Shown: positions 1 to 6,304 of the stretch, piece after piece
Layout of the letters: each line of letters starts with the position of its first letter
Position numbering within the stretch: position 1 is the stretch's first letter
From: Pseudomonadota bacterium
GTDB lineage: Bacteria; Pseudomonadota; Gammaproteobacteria; Burkholderiales; Thiobacillaceae
DNA length: 6,304 bases
Assembly (NCBI GenBank): GCA_021821425.1
Contig: JAKACL010000169.1
Coordinates: 1 to 6,304, forward strand
Direction of reading: 5' to 3'
The notes under the pieces: model-generated
Told to the model about the DNA's origin: nothing
The model's database searches: none
The model's input: the letters and a program-made list of their open reading frames with translations, nothing else
Program-made: the position numbers and the translations under genes

Positions 1-1421
1 GCGTGCGCTTCCTGGTCGACTGCGGCATGTTCCAGGGCGGGCGCGAGACGCGCGCCAAGAACCAGCGCGACTTCTCCTTCGATCCGCGCAGCATCGATTT
101 CGTCATTCTCACCCATGCCCACATCGACCATTCCGGTCTCTTGCCGCGGCTGGTCGCGATGGGCTTCGGCGGCATCATTCACACCACCCGCGCGACCAGC
201 GACCTGCTCGCGGTGATGCTGCCGGACTCGGCGCACATCCAGGAAAAGGAAGCCGAATACGCCAACCTCGACCGCTTCCGCAAGGACATGGACCGGCGCG
301 ACAAAAAGCGGGGGCTGCCGCCGCGCGACATCGCGCCGCTGTACACCGTGGCGCAGGCGCACGCCTCGCTGAAGCGGCTGAATCCGGTCGACTACGATCT
401 GGAAATCGCGCCGCATCCCGAGGTGCGCTGCACCTTCCGCGACGCCGGCCACATCCTCGGCTCGGCCATCGTCGAGGTGTGGGTGGGCGAAGGCGCGGCC
501 CGGCGCAAGATCGTGTTTTCCGGCGACCTCGGCCAGCCCGCGCGGCCGCTGCTGCGCGATCCCACCCACATCCACGACGCCGACTACCTGGTGGTCGAGT
601 CGACCTACGGCAACCGCGACCACAAGAGCATGGACGCGACGCAGGACGAACTGGTCGAGGCGATCAACGACACGATAGAAAGAAAGGGCGGCAACGTCGT
701 CATTCCCGCCTTCGCGGTGGGGCGCACCCAGGACATCCTTTTTTTGCTGGCCGACCTGACCCGGCAGGGCCGCATTCCCAAGCTCACCGTGTTCGTCGAT
801 TCGCCGATGGCCACCGCCGCCACCGAAATCACCTACAAGCACATGGCGCTGCTCGACGATGAAACCCATGCGCTGATGGGCCGCCACGGCGGCGCCGCGT
901 ATTTCCGCAAGCTCAGCTTCGTCGAGGACGTCGAGGAATCGAAATCGCTCGACCGCATCACCGGCGGCGCCGTCATCATTTCGGCCAGCGGCATGTGCGA
1001 GGCCGGGCGCATCAAGTTCCACCTGCGCGCCAACCTGCCGCGCCGCGAATCGACCATTTTGATTACCGGCTTCCAGGCCGCCGGCACTTTCGGCCGCAAG
1101 CTCGTCGACGGTGCCAAACGCGTGCGCCTGCTGGGCGAGGACATCCCGGTGCGCGCCGACCTCTACACGCTGGGTGGCCTGTCGGCCCACGCCGACCGCA
1201 CTGCATTGCTCGCCTGGCTGGGGCATTTCCGCAGCACCCGCGAGGCGTACGCCGGCGGGGACCCCGCTGCTGCGCAGCGACCTTTCCGCAGCAAGCCGCG
1301 CCGCGTGTTCGTGGTGCACGGCGAGGAGAGCGTGGCGAACGGCTTCGCCGCCGACTTGCAGGCGCAGTTCGGCTGGGACGCGGTGGCGCCTGAGCCCGGC
1401 TTCAGCGTCGAGCTGGTATAG
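1..1421 (+). CDS. MBL-fold beta-CASP RNA metallo-hydrolase (5' partial)
   Basis: Metallo-beta-lactamase-fold hydrolase of the beta-CASP group, relatives of CPSF73/Ysh1 and bacterial RNases. Such enzymes cleave RNA in the cytoplasm using two zinc ions. Counting from the GTG at base 3, the visible motifs are: zinc motif HAHIDH at 38-43; DAGHILGSA with H150 (motif 3); SGDLG with D175 (motif 4); VVESTYGNR with E199 (beta-CASP motif A); GLSAHADR with H396 (motif B); and VVHGE with H439 (motif C). All metal ligands expected in the visible part are present, so it should be active. The frame is open to the window edge, and the first residues (RFLVDCGMFQG) match the second beta strand of the family. 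About 20-25 N-terminal residues therefore lie upstream, and the GTG at 3 is not the true start. The TAG stop is followed after 10 bases by pldA on the same strand, which suggests co-transcription. The substrate cannot be read from the sequence. Confidence 0.93.
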   Translation, partial: VRFLVDCGMFQGGRETRAKNQRDFSFDPRSIDFVILTHAHIDHSGLLPRLVAMGFGGIIHTTRATSDLLAVMLPDSAHIQEKEAEYANLDRFRKDMDRRDKKRGLPPRDIAPLYTVAQAHASLKRLNPVDYDLEIAPHPEVRCTFRDAGHILGSAIVEVWVGEGAARRKIVFSGDLGQPARPLLRDPTHIHDADYLVVESTYGNRDHKSMDATQDELVEAINDTIERKGGNVVIPAFAVGRTQDILFLLADLTRQGRIPKLTVFVDSPMATAATEITYKHMALLDDETHALMGRHGGAAYFRKLSFVEDVEESKSLDRITGGAVIISASGMCEAGRIKFHLRANLPRRESTILITGFQAAGTFGRKLVDGAKRVRLLGEDIPVRADLYTLGGLSAHADRTALLAWLGHFRSTREAYAGGDPAAAQRPFRSKPRRVFVVHGEESVANGFAADLQAQFGWDAVAPEPGFSVELV

Positions 1422-1431
1422 GCGGCGCATC

Positions 1432-2496
1432 GTGAGCATCCGTCGTCCTGCGCCCGTCCTGGCCATGCTGCTGTTGTGCGCCGGCCTGGGCAGCCCGGCG
1501 CACGCCGCCACGGTGGCCGAGCTGGCCGGCTGCAGCGCGATCCCGGGCGACGCCGAGCGGCTGGCGTGCTACGACCGCCTGTCCGGGCGGCCTGAACCCG
1601 AAGCCGAGCCCCTGCCGCAGGCGGCTGCACCTGCTGCCGTCCAGCCCGGACGTCCCGTGGCGGCGGCGCTGCCGGATGCCGACGAAGACGACCTGCTGTC
1701 GGCGCTGTCGCGCCACTGGGAACTCGACGACGACGCCAAGCGCGGCGCCTTCCTGTTCCGGCCGCACCGCGCCAATTATTTTCTGCCGCTCAAATACAGC
1801 AGCGCGCCCAACAACACGCCGTTCCAGAACGCATTCGTCCAGCCCGACCTGGGGCTCGATCCGCTCGAGGCCGAACTGCAGCTGAGCTTCAAGATCAAGG
1901 GTATCGAAGGCGTGCTCGGCAACGACGACCTCGACCTGTGGTTCGGCTACACCATCACCTCGTTCTGGCAGGCCTACAACAACACCATCTCCTCGCCGTT
2001 TCGCGAGACCAACTACGAGCCGGAGGCGATGCTGGTCTACCGCACGAACTACGAGATCGGCGATTTCCGCGTGCGCTTCCTCAATCTGGGGATGCTGCAT
2101 CAGTCGAACGGCCGCAGCGAAGCGCTGTCGCGCAGCTGGAATCGGATCTATGCGCAGGTCGGGCTCGAGCGCGGCAACCTGGCGCTGCTGATCCGGCCCT
2201 GGTACCGGATCCCGGACTACGATGTGGACGACAATCCGGACATCGAGGATTACCTGGGGCACGGCGATCTGCAGGTGCTGTACCGCAAAGGCCGCAACGC
2301 CTACTCGCTGGTGCTGCGCAACAATTTTCAGCGCACCGACAACCGCGGATCGCTGAAGCTCAACTGGAGTTTCCCGCTGTATGGGCGACTCAAGGGCTAC
2401 GTGCAGTATTTCAATGGCTATGGCGAATCGCTGATCGACTACAACCACCAACAGCAGTCATTCGGTTTGGGCATCAGCCTGACTGAGGGCATGTAA
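1432..2496 (+). CDS. pldA: Outer-membrane phospholipase A (OMPLA)
   Basis: Outer-membrane beta-barrel phospholipase A1/A2, which hydrolyses acyl ester bonds of phospholipids that reach the outer leaflet. The 354-residue precursor starts with a signal peptide (VSIRRPAPVL, hydrophobic core to about 20, probable cleavage after AHA at 25). The catalytic core is clear: HQSNGR gives H223 and S225, and SRSWNR gives N237. This is the same spacing as His142, Ser144 and Asn156 of the E. coli enzyme; S233 matches its calcium-site Ser152. The C-terminal strands (PWYRI, DDNPDIEDY, QYFNGYGESLIDYN) also match the family, and the chain ends in Met rather than the common Phe. The GTG at 1432 is chosen because it gives a full signal peptide and has a weak AGGCGG (1420-1425) at suitable spacing. 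The ATG at 1465 would leave only a short hydrophobic leader. The mature protein has about 80 extra N-terminal residues compared with E. coli, including a C34-C46 pair in a CSAIPGDAERLACYDRL motif. Activity in this family needs calcium-dependent dimerisation. Confidence 0.93.
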   Translation: MSIRRPAPVLAMLLLCAGLGSPAHAATVAELAGCSAIPGDAERLACYDRLSGRPEPEAEPLPQAAAPAAVQPGRPVAAALPDADEDDLLSALSRHWELDDDAKRGAFLFRPHRANYFLPLKYSSAPNNTPFQNAFVQPDLGLDPLEAELQLSFKIKGIEGVLGNDDLDLWFGYTITSFWQAYNNTISSPFRETNYEPEAMLVYRTNYEIGDFRVRFLNLGMLHQSNGRSEALSRSWNRIYAQVGLERGNLALLIRPWYRIPDYDVDDNPDIEDYLGHGDLQVLYRKGRNAYSLVLRNNFQRTDNRGSLKLNWSFPLYGRLKGYVQYFNGYGESLIDYNHQQQSFGLGISLTEGM

Positions 2497-2512
2497 GTCC
2501 GGGTATTCGGTA

Positions 2513-2530
2513 GGCGTGTGGAGACGCGCC
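2513..2530. repeat. Short hairpin after pldA
   Basis: GGCGTG (2513-2518) can pair with CGCGCC (2525-2530) across a 6-base loop, with one G-U pair in the plus-strand RNA. It begins 17 bases after the pldA stop. There is no U tract, so it may stabilise the 3' end or be chance in G+C-rich DNA. Confidence 0.3.
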
Positions 2531-2535
2531 AGGAT

Positions 2536-2566
2536 GCTTCGGGTCCGGGCAAGCGAGACTCGAAGC
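2536..2566. terminator. Hairpin between convergent pldA and modC, possible terminator
   Basis: The arms GCTTCGGGTC (2536-2545) and GACTCGAAGC (2557-2566) form a 10-base-pair stem with one G-U pair and an 11-base loop in plus-strand RNA. In minus-strand RNA the same position becomes an A-C mismatch. It is the strongest dyad in the 86-base gap between the pldA stop (2496) and the modC stop (2583), where a two-way terminator is expected. Neither side has a run of T, so it is not a textbook intrinsic terminator. It could act as a 3'-end barrier to exonucleases, or together with Rho. Confidence 0.45.
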
Positions 2567-2582
2567 AGGGATTAACGGCCGC

Positions 2583-3665
2583 CTACCCAATCAGCGCCAC
2601 GGCTTTGATCTGGACGAATAGCTGTTGCCCGGGCGCAAGTTCCAGAGCATGCGCTGATCGCCGGGTCAGTCGTGCCAGCAGTGGCGATTCGCCCACACGC
2701 AGCTTCACCAGGGTGAGGGCCGGGTGGGCGTCGTCAACACTGTCCACCACGATTGCAGGGAGTGTGTTGAGGATGCTGGTATCGGCCATCGGGGTGCGCG
2801 CCAGGCTGACGTCGCGCGCGAGGATGCGTACGCGCGCACGGTGGCCGGTCGGTAGCCCGTGGTCGCGTACCCATAGACGGCCGCCGGCGAATTCCATGTG
2901 CGCCAGATGCCATTTTTCGTCACGCGCCGCCACCACTGCATCAAGTACGACGCCGGCATCCTCGCCCAGCTTGATCGGCAGATCGAGGCGGGCGAGGGTG
3001 TCGGTGAGCGGGCCGGCGGCCACTGCCTTGCCGTCTGCCATCACCACGATGTGGTCGGCCACACGCGCCACTTCATCGGGCGCGTGGCTGACATAGAGGA
3101 CGGGGATATCGAGTTCGTCGTGCAGGCGCTCCAGGTAGGGCAGGATTTCCTGCTTCAGTGCGTGATCGAGCGCCGCCAGCGGCTCATCCATCAGCAACAG
3201 GCGAGGACTGGTGGCGAGCGCCCGCGCGATGCCGACGCGCTGGCGTTCGCCACCGGACAATCGCGCGGGCTTGCGGCCCAGCAGGTGGCCGATGTCGAGC
3301 AGCGCCACCGCCTGGTCGAGCGACACCCGGCGCGCTGCGAGCTTCACGCGCTTCTGCCCGAACTCCAGATTGGCCCGCACGTCGAGATGCGGGAACAGGC
3401 TGGCTTCCTGAAATACGTAGCCCAGCGGGCGCTGCCAGGTCGGCCGGAAAATCTCGGCGTCCTGCCAGACGTCGCCGTTGACCGACAGCTTGCCGCTGGG
3501 CGCATGTTCCAGCCCGGCGACTGCGCGCAGCAGCGTGGTCTTGCCGGAACCGGAATGGCCGAACACGGCGGTGACGCCGCGCCCCGGCAGGTCGAGATCG
3601 ACATCAAGCGAGAAGCCGGGGTAGTCGAGCCTGAAGCGGGCGTGGATGCGGGTATCCGGGCTCAT
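2583..3665 (-). CDS. modC: Molybdate ABC transporter ATP-binding protein ModC
   Basis: Cytoplasmic ATPase that powers the ModABC molybdate importer. It has 360 residues, the usual ModC size. Motifs in order: Walker [10 protein letters not shown] (36-44); Q-loop Q86 in [15 protein letters not shown] signature LSGGERQR (136-143); Walker B LLLMDEP (156-162); D-loop ALDH (165-168); switch His194 in YVSHAPDE. The C-terminal part, about 296-356 ([10 protein letters not shown] to [13 protein letters not shown]), is a TOBE/Mop-type oxyanion-binding domain. In ModC proteins this can bind molybdate and slow transport when the metal is plentiful. The ATG at 3665 is chosen because it overlaps the modB stop as ATGA (3662-3665), typical of translational coupling. 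The frame stays open upstream through modB, but that extension is not ModC-like. No clear ribosome-binding site of its own is seen, consistent with coupling. Confidence 0.96.
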   Translation of the reverse strand: MSPDTRIHARFRLDYPGFSLDVDLDLPGRGVTAVFGHSGSGKTTLLRAVAGLEHAPSGKLSVNGDVWQDAEIFRPTWQRPLGYVFQEASLFPHLDVRANLEFGQKRVKLAARRVSLDQAVALLDIGHLLGRKPARLSGGERQRVGIARALATSPRLLLMDEPLAALDHALKQEILPYLERLHDELDIPVLYVSHAPDEVARVADHIVVMADGKAVAAGPLTDTLARLDLPIKLGEDAGVVLDAVVAARDEKWHLAHMEFAGGRLWVRDHGLPTGHRARVRILARDVSLARTPMADTSILNTLPAIVVDSVDDAHPALTLVKLRVGESPLLARLTRRSAHALELAPGQQLFVQIKAVALIG

Positions 3666-4336
3666 CTGCGCTGACCGGTCGGGTTCAGGGTATAGAGCAG
3701 CAAGAGCACGACGAAGGAGAACGCCACCATGCCCGCCGCCAGCCAGTGCGCTTGCGCGTACTGCATCGCTTCGACGTGGTCGTAGATCTGCACCGACACG
3801 ACGCGGGTCTGGTCGGGAATGTTGCCGCCTATCATCAGCACCACGCCGAATTCGCCGACGGTGTGGGCGAAGCCGAGCACGCTGGCGGTGAGGTAGCCGG
3901 GCCGGGCCAGCGGCAGCGTCACGCTGAAAAAGGTGTCGAGCGGCGAGGCGCGCAGGGTGGCGGCCGCTTCCAGCGGCCGCTCGCCGATGGCCTCGAAGGC
4001 GTTCTGGATCGGCTGCACCACGAAGGGCAGCGAATAGAAGACCGACGCCACCACAAGTCCGGTAAAGGTGAAGGGCAGCACGCCGAGCCCCAAGGATTGT
4101 GTAAGCCGGCCAACCGGCCCCTCCGGCCCCATCGTCACCAGCAGATAGAAGCCGATCACCGTCGGCGGCAGCACGATGGGCAGCGCGACTGCGGCGCCTA
4201 CCGCGCCCTTCCAGGCCGAGCGGGTGCGTGCCAGCCACCAGGCGATGGGCGTGCCGATAAAAAGCAGGAGCAATGTGGTGACGCTGGCCAGTTCGATGGT
4301 CAGCCGGATCGCGCTCCAGTCGGCGTCGCTCAGCAT
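3662..4336 (-). CDS. modB: Molybdate ABC transporter permease ModB
   Basis: Inner-membrane permease of the ModABC importer, forming the homodimeric channel through which molybdate enters. It has 224 residues, normal for ModB. Hydrophobic segments lie at about 12-36, 45-68, 86-110, 150-170 and 197-217, giving the usual five-helix core. The cytoplasmic EAA loop that docks on ModC is visible at about 122-147 ([16 protein letters not shown], then TLPLARPG). [16 protein letters not shown] and FAHTVGEFG are typical ModB stretches. The start [13 protein letters not shown] aligns with the known ModB N-terminus. It begins 12 bases after the modA stop with no evident Shine-Dalgarno, so translation may depend on ribosomes finishing modA. 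Its TGA overlaps the modC ATG by 4 bases. Confidence 0.96.
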   Translation of the reverse strand: MLSDADWSAIRLTIELASVTTLLLLFIGTPIAWWLARTRSAWKGAVGAAVALPIVLPPTVIGFYLLVTMGPEGPVGRLTQSLGLGVLPFTFTGLVVASVFYSLPFVVQPIQNAFEAIGERPLEAAATLRASPLDTFFSVTLPLARPGYLTASVLGFAHTVGEFGVVLMIGGNIPDQTRVVSVQIYDHVEAMQYAQAHWLAAGMVAFSFVVLLLLYTLNPTGQRR

Positions 4337-4348
4337 GCTTGCACGCGT

Positions 4349-5170
<822 letters not shown>

Positions 5171-5181
5171 TTACGGCTACC

Positions 5182-5538
5182 TCAAGCCTGCCGCTCTGCC
5201 AGCAGCCGGGAAAATTCACGCATTTCCCCGGCGACGCTGGCCGCTGCCTTGACTTCCATGGCACGGTAACGCGCCAGCACCTCCAGCCCCGCTTCGGTGA
5301 CCCGCGCGCCGCCACCGCCGGAACCCCCTTTGCTTGCCTCGACCAGCGGGGCGCGGAAAGAGCGGTTCATGGTATCCACCAGCATCCAGGCGCGCCGATA
5401 CGACATGCCCATCTCGCGTGCCGCCGCCGAAATCGAACCTGTGCGGGCCAGGGCATCGAGCAGGTCGGCCTTGCCGGGCCCGATCGCGATTTCGGCGCCC
5501 AGCAGAATCCGCAGTTTGGGCTGGGTCCGCATAGTCAA
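5182..5538 (-). CDS. modE: ModE-type regulator, DNA-binding domain only
   Basis: Transcription regulator of the ModE N-terminal family (LysR-like winged helix-turn-helix), which represses molybdate uptake genes. The 118 residues hold IAIGPGKADLLDALARTGSISAAAREMGMSYRRAWMLVDTMN (about 18-59, helix-turn-helix). A glycine-rich wing, SKGGSGGGGARVTEAG, follows at about 69-84, then a helix (LEVLARYRAMEVKAA onward) likely used for dimerisation. Classical E. coli ModE is about 262 residues with two C-terminal Mop domains that bind molybdate; these are absent here. The ending is clean and the next gene starts 77 bases on, so this looks like a genuine short form and not a frameshift. The start is uncertain. 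TTG at 5538 has GGTGA nine bases upstream, while ATG at 5532 (two codons in) is a commoner codon but too far from that site. A ModE-type dyad lies just upstream, suggesting autoregulation. Short forms are often annotated simply as LysR-family or winged-helix regulators. Confidence 0.88.
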   Translation of the reverse strand: MTMRTQPKLRILLGAEIAIGPGKADLLDALARTGSISAAAREMGMSYRRAWMLVDTMNRSFRAPLVEASKGGSGGGGARVTEAGLEVLARYRAMEVKAAASVAGEMREFSRLLAERQA

Positions 5539-5556
5539 GATCGGTTCTCACCCAGT

Positions 5557-5580
5557 CGTTGTATTTCGAAAGATATAACG
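5557..5580 (-). promoter_or_regulatory. ModE operator in front of modE
   Basis: The plus strand reads CGTTGTATT, six bases (TCGAAA), then GATATAACG. The halves are inverted copies at 7 of 9 positions. Spacing and half-site sequence match ModE operators and the second copy before modA. The site ends 18 bases from the modE start and covers the predicted -10, so binding should repress modE. Confidence 0.75.
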
Positions 5581-5598
5581 CGCGGGCGTGTCTGGCAA
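5570..5598 (-). promoter_or_regulatory. Predicted sigma-70 promoter of modE
   Basis: Minus strand: TTGCCA (5593-5598, four of six matches to TTGACA), a 17-base spacer, then TATCTT (5570-5575, four of six matches to TATAAT). Transcription would begin near 5563, giving a leader of about 25 bases with GGTGA. The -10 lies inside the ModE dyad, which supports a functional promoter under ModE control. Confidence 0.5.
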
Positions 5599-5701
5599 GT
5601 GCATTCAAGCGGCGGTCTAAATTGTGGGCGCGAGCTTCCCTGGTAGCCCCCGAGGCGTGATGCGTTTTTTGCACGACATCCCAACAAGCAGGCCACCAGA
5701 T

Positions 5702-5716
5702 TTAACCAGGGGTTAA
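5702..5716. repeat. Perfect inverted repeat after the protease gene
   Basis: TTAACC and GGTTAA flank a 3-base centre (AGG). It sits 8 bases beyond the protease stop. No T run follows on the minus strand, so it is not a clear terminator. The rest of the gap between the protease and modE (about 5600-5700) shows nothing I can name. Confidence 0.4.
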
Positions 5717-5724
5717 GGCCTCGT

Positions 5725-6304
5725 TTACTTCGGGTCGTCCAGCGCCTTTTCCAGCAGCTGGTGCACGTATTTCACAGGAATGGCGTAACTGATGCCGCTC
5801 GGCGCGGTGAGCGCGGCTTCCTTGGCACCCTTCACGTACACCGAATTGACGACGCCGAGCACCTCGCCGCTGTCGGGGTGCCACACCGGGCTGCCGCTGT
5901 TGCCGGGATAGGCGATGGCATCGAGCGCAAAGACCTCATAGGGTTCATGGGCCTGCTTCAGCGTGCGGGTGTTGAGCTGTGCCATGTTCGGTACCGGCGT
6001 ATAGATCGGTATGACGGCGGCGAGTCCGGCGCGGTGGGTGGAGGGGTTGAGCCCGAGCACCGAACCGATCGGGTAACCGGTGAAATAGAGCTGCCAGCCT
6101 TCGCGCACCGTTGTCGAATCGCCGAGTTTCAGCGTGGGAAGCGGGTCGCCTTCGATTTTCAGCAGTGCCAGGTCGCGCGCCTTGTCGGTGGCGATCAGCT
6201 TGGCGGGGCGTACCGCCATCAGGCGGTCGCGGCCGATGAACACGGCGAAGCTTTCCTTCTTTTCAGTGTCGGGCTGTCTGGCAAAGATATGCGCGCACGA
6301 CACG
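5725..6304 (-). CDS. Trypsin/HtrA-like serine protease (5' partial)
   Basis: C-terminal part of an S1-family (S1C/HtrA-like) serine protease, running off the right edge of the window. Counting from the GTG at 6303, the triad can be read as H5 in SCAHIF (the place of the usual NAHVV or AAHC), D44 in KARDLALLKI, and S136 in AYPGNSGSP. The oxyanion-hole segment is therefore complete. GEVLGVVNS and GISYAIPVKYVHQLL match the closing strands and helix of HtrA-type protease domains. The protein stops about 20 residues later, so no PDZ domain follows. That separates it from DegP/DegS/DegQ and resembles single-domain trypsin-like peptidases. The GTG at 6303 lies inside the catalytic His motif and cannot be the start; the N-terminal barrel and any signal peptide are outside the window. 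It points the same way as modE but is 186 bases upstream, so it is probably a separate unit. The substrate is unknown. Confidence 0.85.
   Translation of the reverse strand, partial: VSCAHIFARQPDTEKKESFAVFIGRDRLMAVRPAKLIATDKARDLALLKIEGDPLPTLKLGDSTTVREGWQLYFTGYPIGSVLGLNPSTHRAGLAAVIPIYTPVPNMAQLNTRTLKQAHEPYEVFALDAIAYPGNSGSPVWHPDSGEVLGVVNSVYVKGAKEAALTAPSGISYAIPVKYVHQLLEKALDDPK

Noticed and set aside
1111..1431. The pldA frame is open upstream within the beta-CASP gene, allowing an apparent 461-residue protein
   Set aside because: The upstream part lies inside the well-supported hydrolase gene and reads as low-complexity Ala/Arg/Ser. The signal peptide starts at 1432.
1402..2451. Long minus-strand open frame (349 residues) opposite pldA
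   Set aside because: It is an antisense shadow of a G+C-rich gene, with repetitive Gln/Val/Arg composition, no known motif, and complete overlap with pldA.
2898..3674. Plus-strand open frame (258 residues) opposite modC
   Set aside because: It mirrors the modC codons and has no recognisable protein features.
3666..4238. The modC frame stays open upstream through modB, allowing an apparent 551-residue protein
   Set aside because: The first 191 residues are Arg/Ala/Gly-rich translation out of frame with the clear ModB. ModC proper begins at the ATG overlapping the modB stop.
5640..5665. T run GTTTTTTG as a plus-strand terminator
   Set aside because: No convincing stem precedes it, and no plus-strand gene ends nearby.

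Overview
The window is G+C-rich and densely coded. It looks like the chromosome of a Gram-negative proteobacterium, most likely a betaproteobacterium. This rests on the third-position G/C codon bias, an outer-membrane phospholipase A, and the style of the molybdate-uptake proteins. I cannot name the genus. There are no RNA genes, insertion sequences, phage genes or CRISPR repeats, and no gene-free stretch longer than about 200 bases.

Left part, plus strand (1-2496). A beta-CASP metallo-beta-lactamase-fold RNA hydrolase, cut at its 5' end by the window edge, is followed after 10 bases by pldA. PldA is an outer-membrane phospholipase A with a signal peptide and a complete His-Ser-Asn catalytic triad. 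The tight spacing suggests co-transcription, but a functional link is not evident.

Middle part, minus strand (2583-5538). This is a complete molybdate uptake locus in the order modE-modA-modB-modC, read right to left. ModA is the periplasmic molybdate-binding protein, ModB the membrane permease and ModC the ATPase. modB and modC overlap by 4 bases (ATGA), and modA and modB are 12 bases apart. ModE here is only the N-terminal DNA-binding half of the classical regulator, with no C-terminal Mop (molybdate-sensing) domains. Two 24-base dyads with the layout of ModE operators (9-base half-site, 6-base spacer, 9-base half-site) lie in front of modE (5557-5580) and in front of modA (5115-5138). They suggest that this short ModE controls both itself and the transporter. 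The modE copy overlaps a plausible sigma-70 promoter. pldA and modC converge on an 86-base gap holding a strong hairpin.

Right edge, minus strand (5725-6304). The 3' part of a trypsin/HtrA-like serine protease with a recognisable His-Asp-Ser triad runs off the window. It ends directly after the protease domain with no PDZ domain.

Most of the window is ordinary metabolism and transport. The best target for a second look is the ModE control circuit: a sensor-less regulator with two intact operators.
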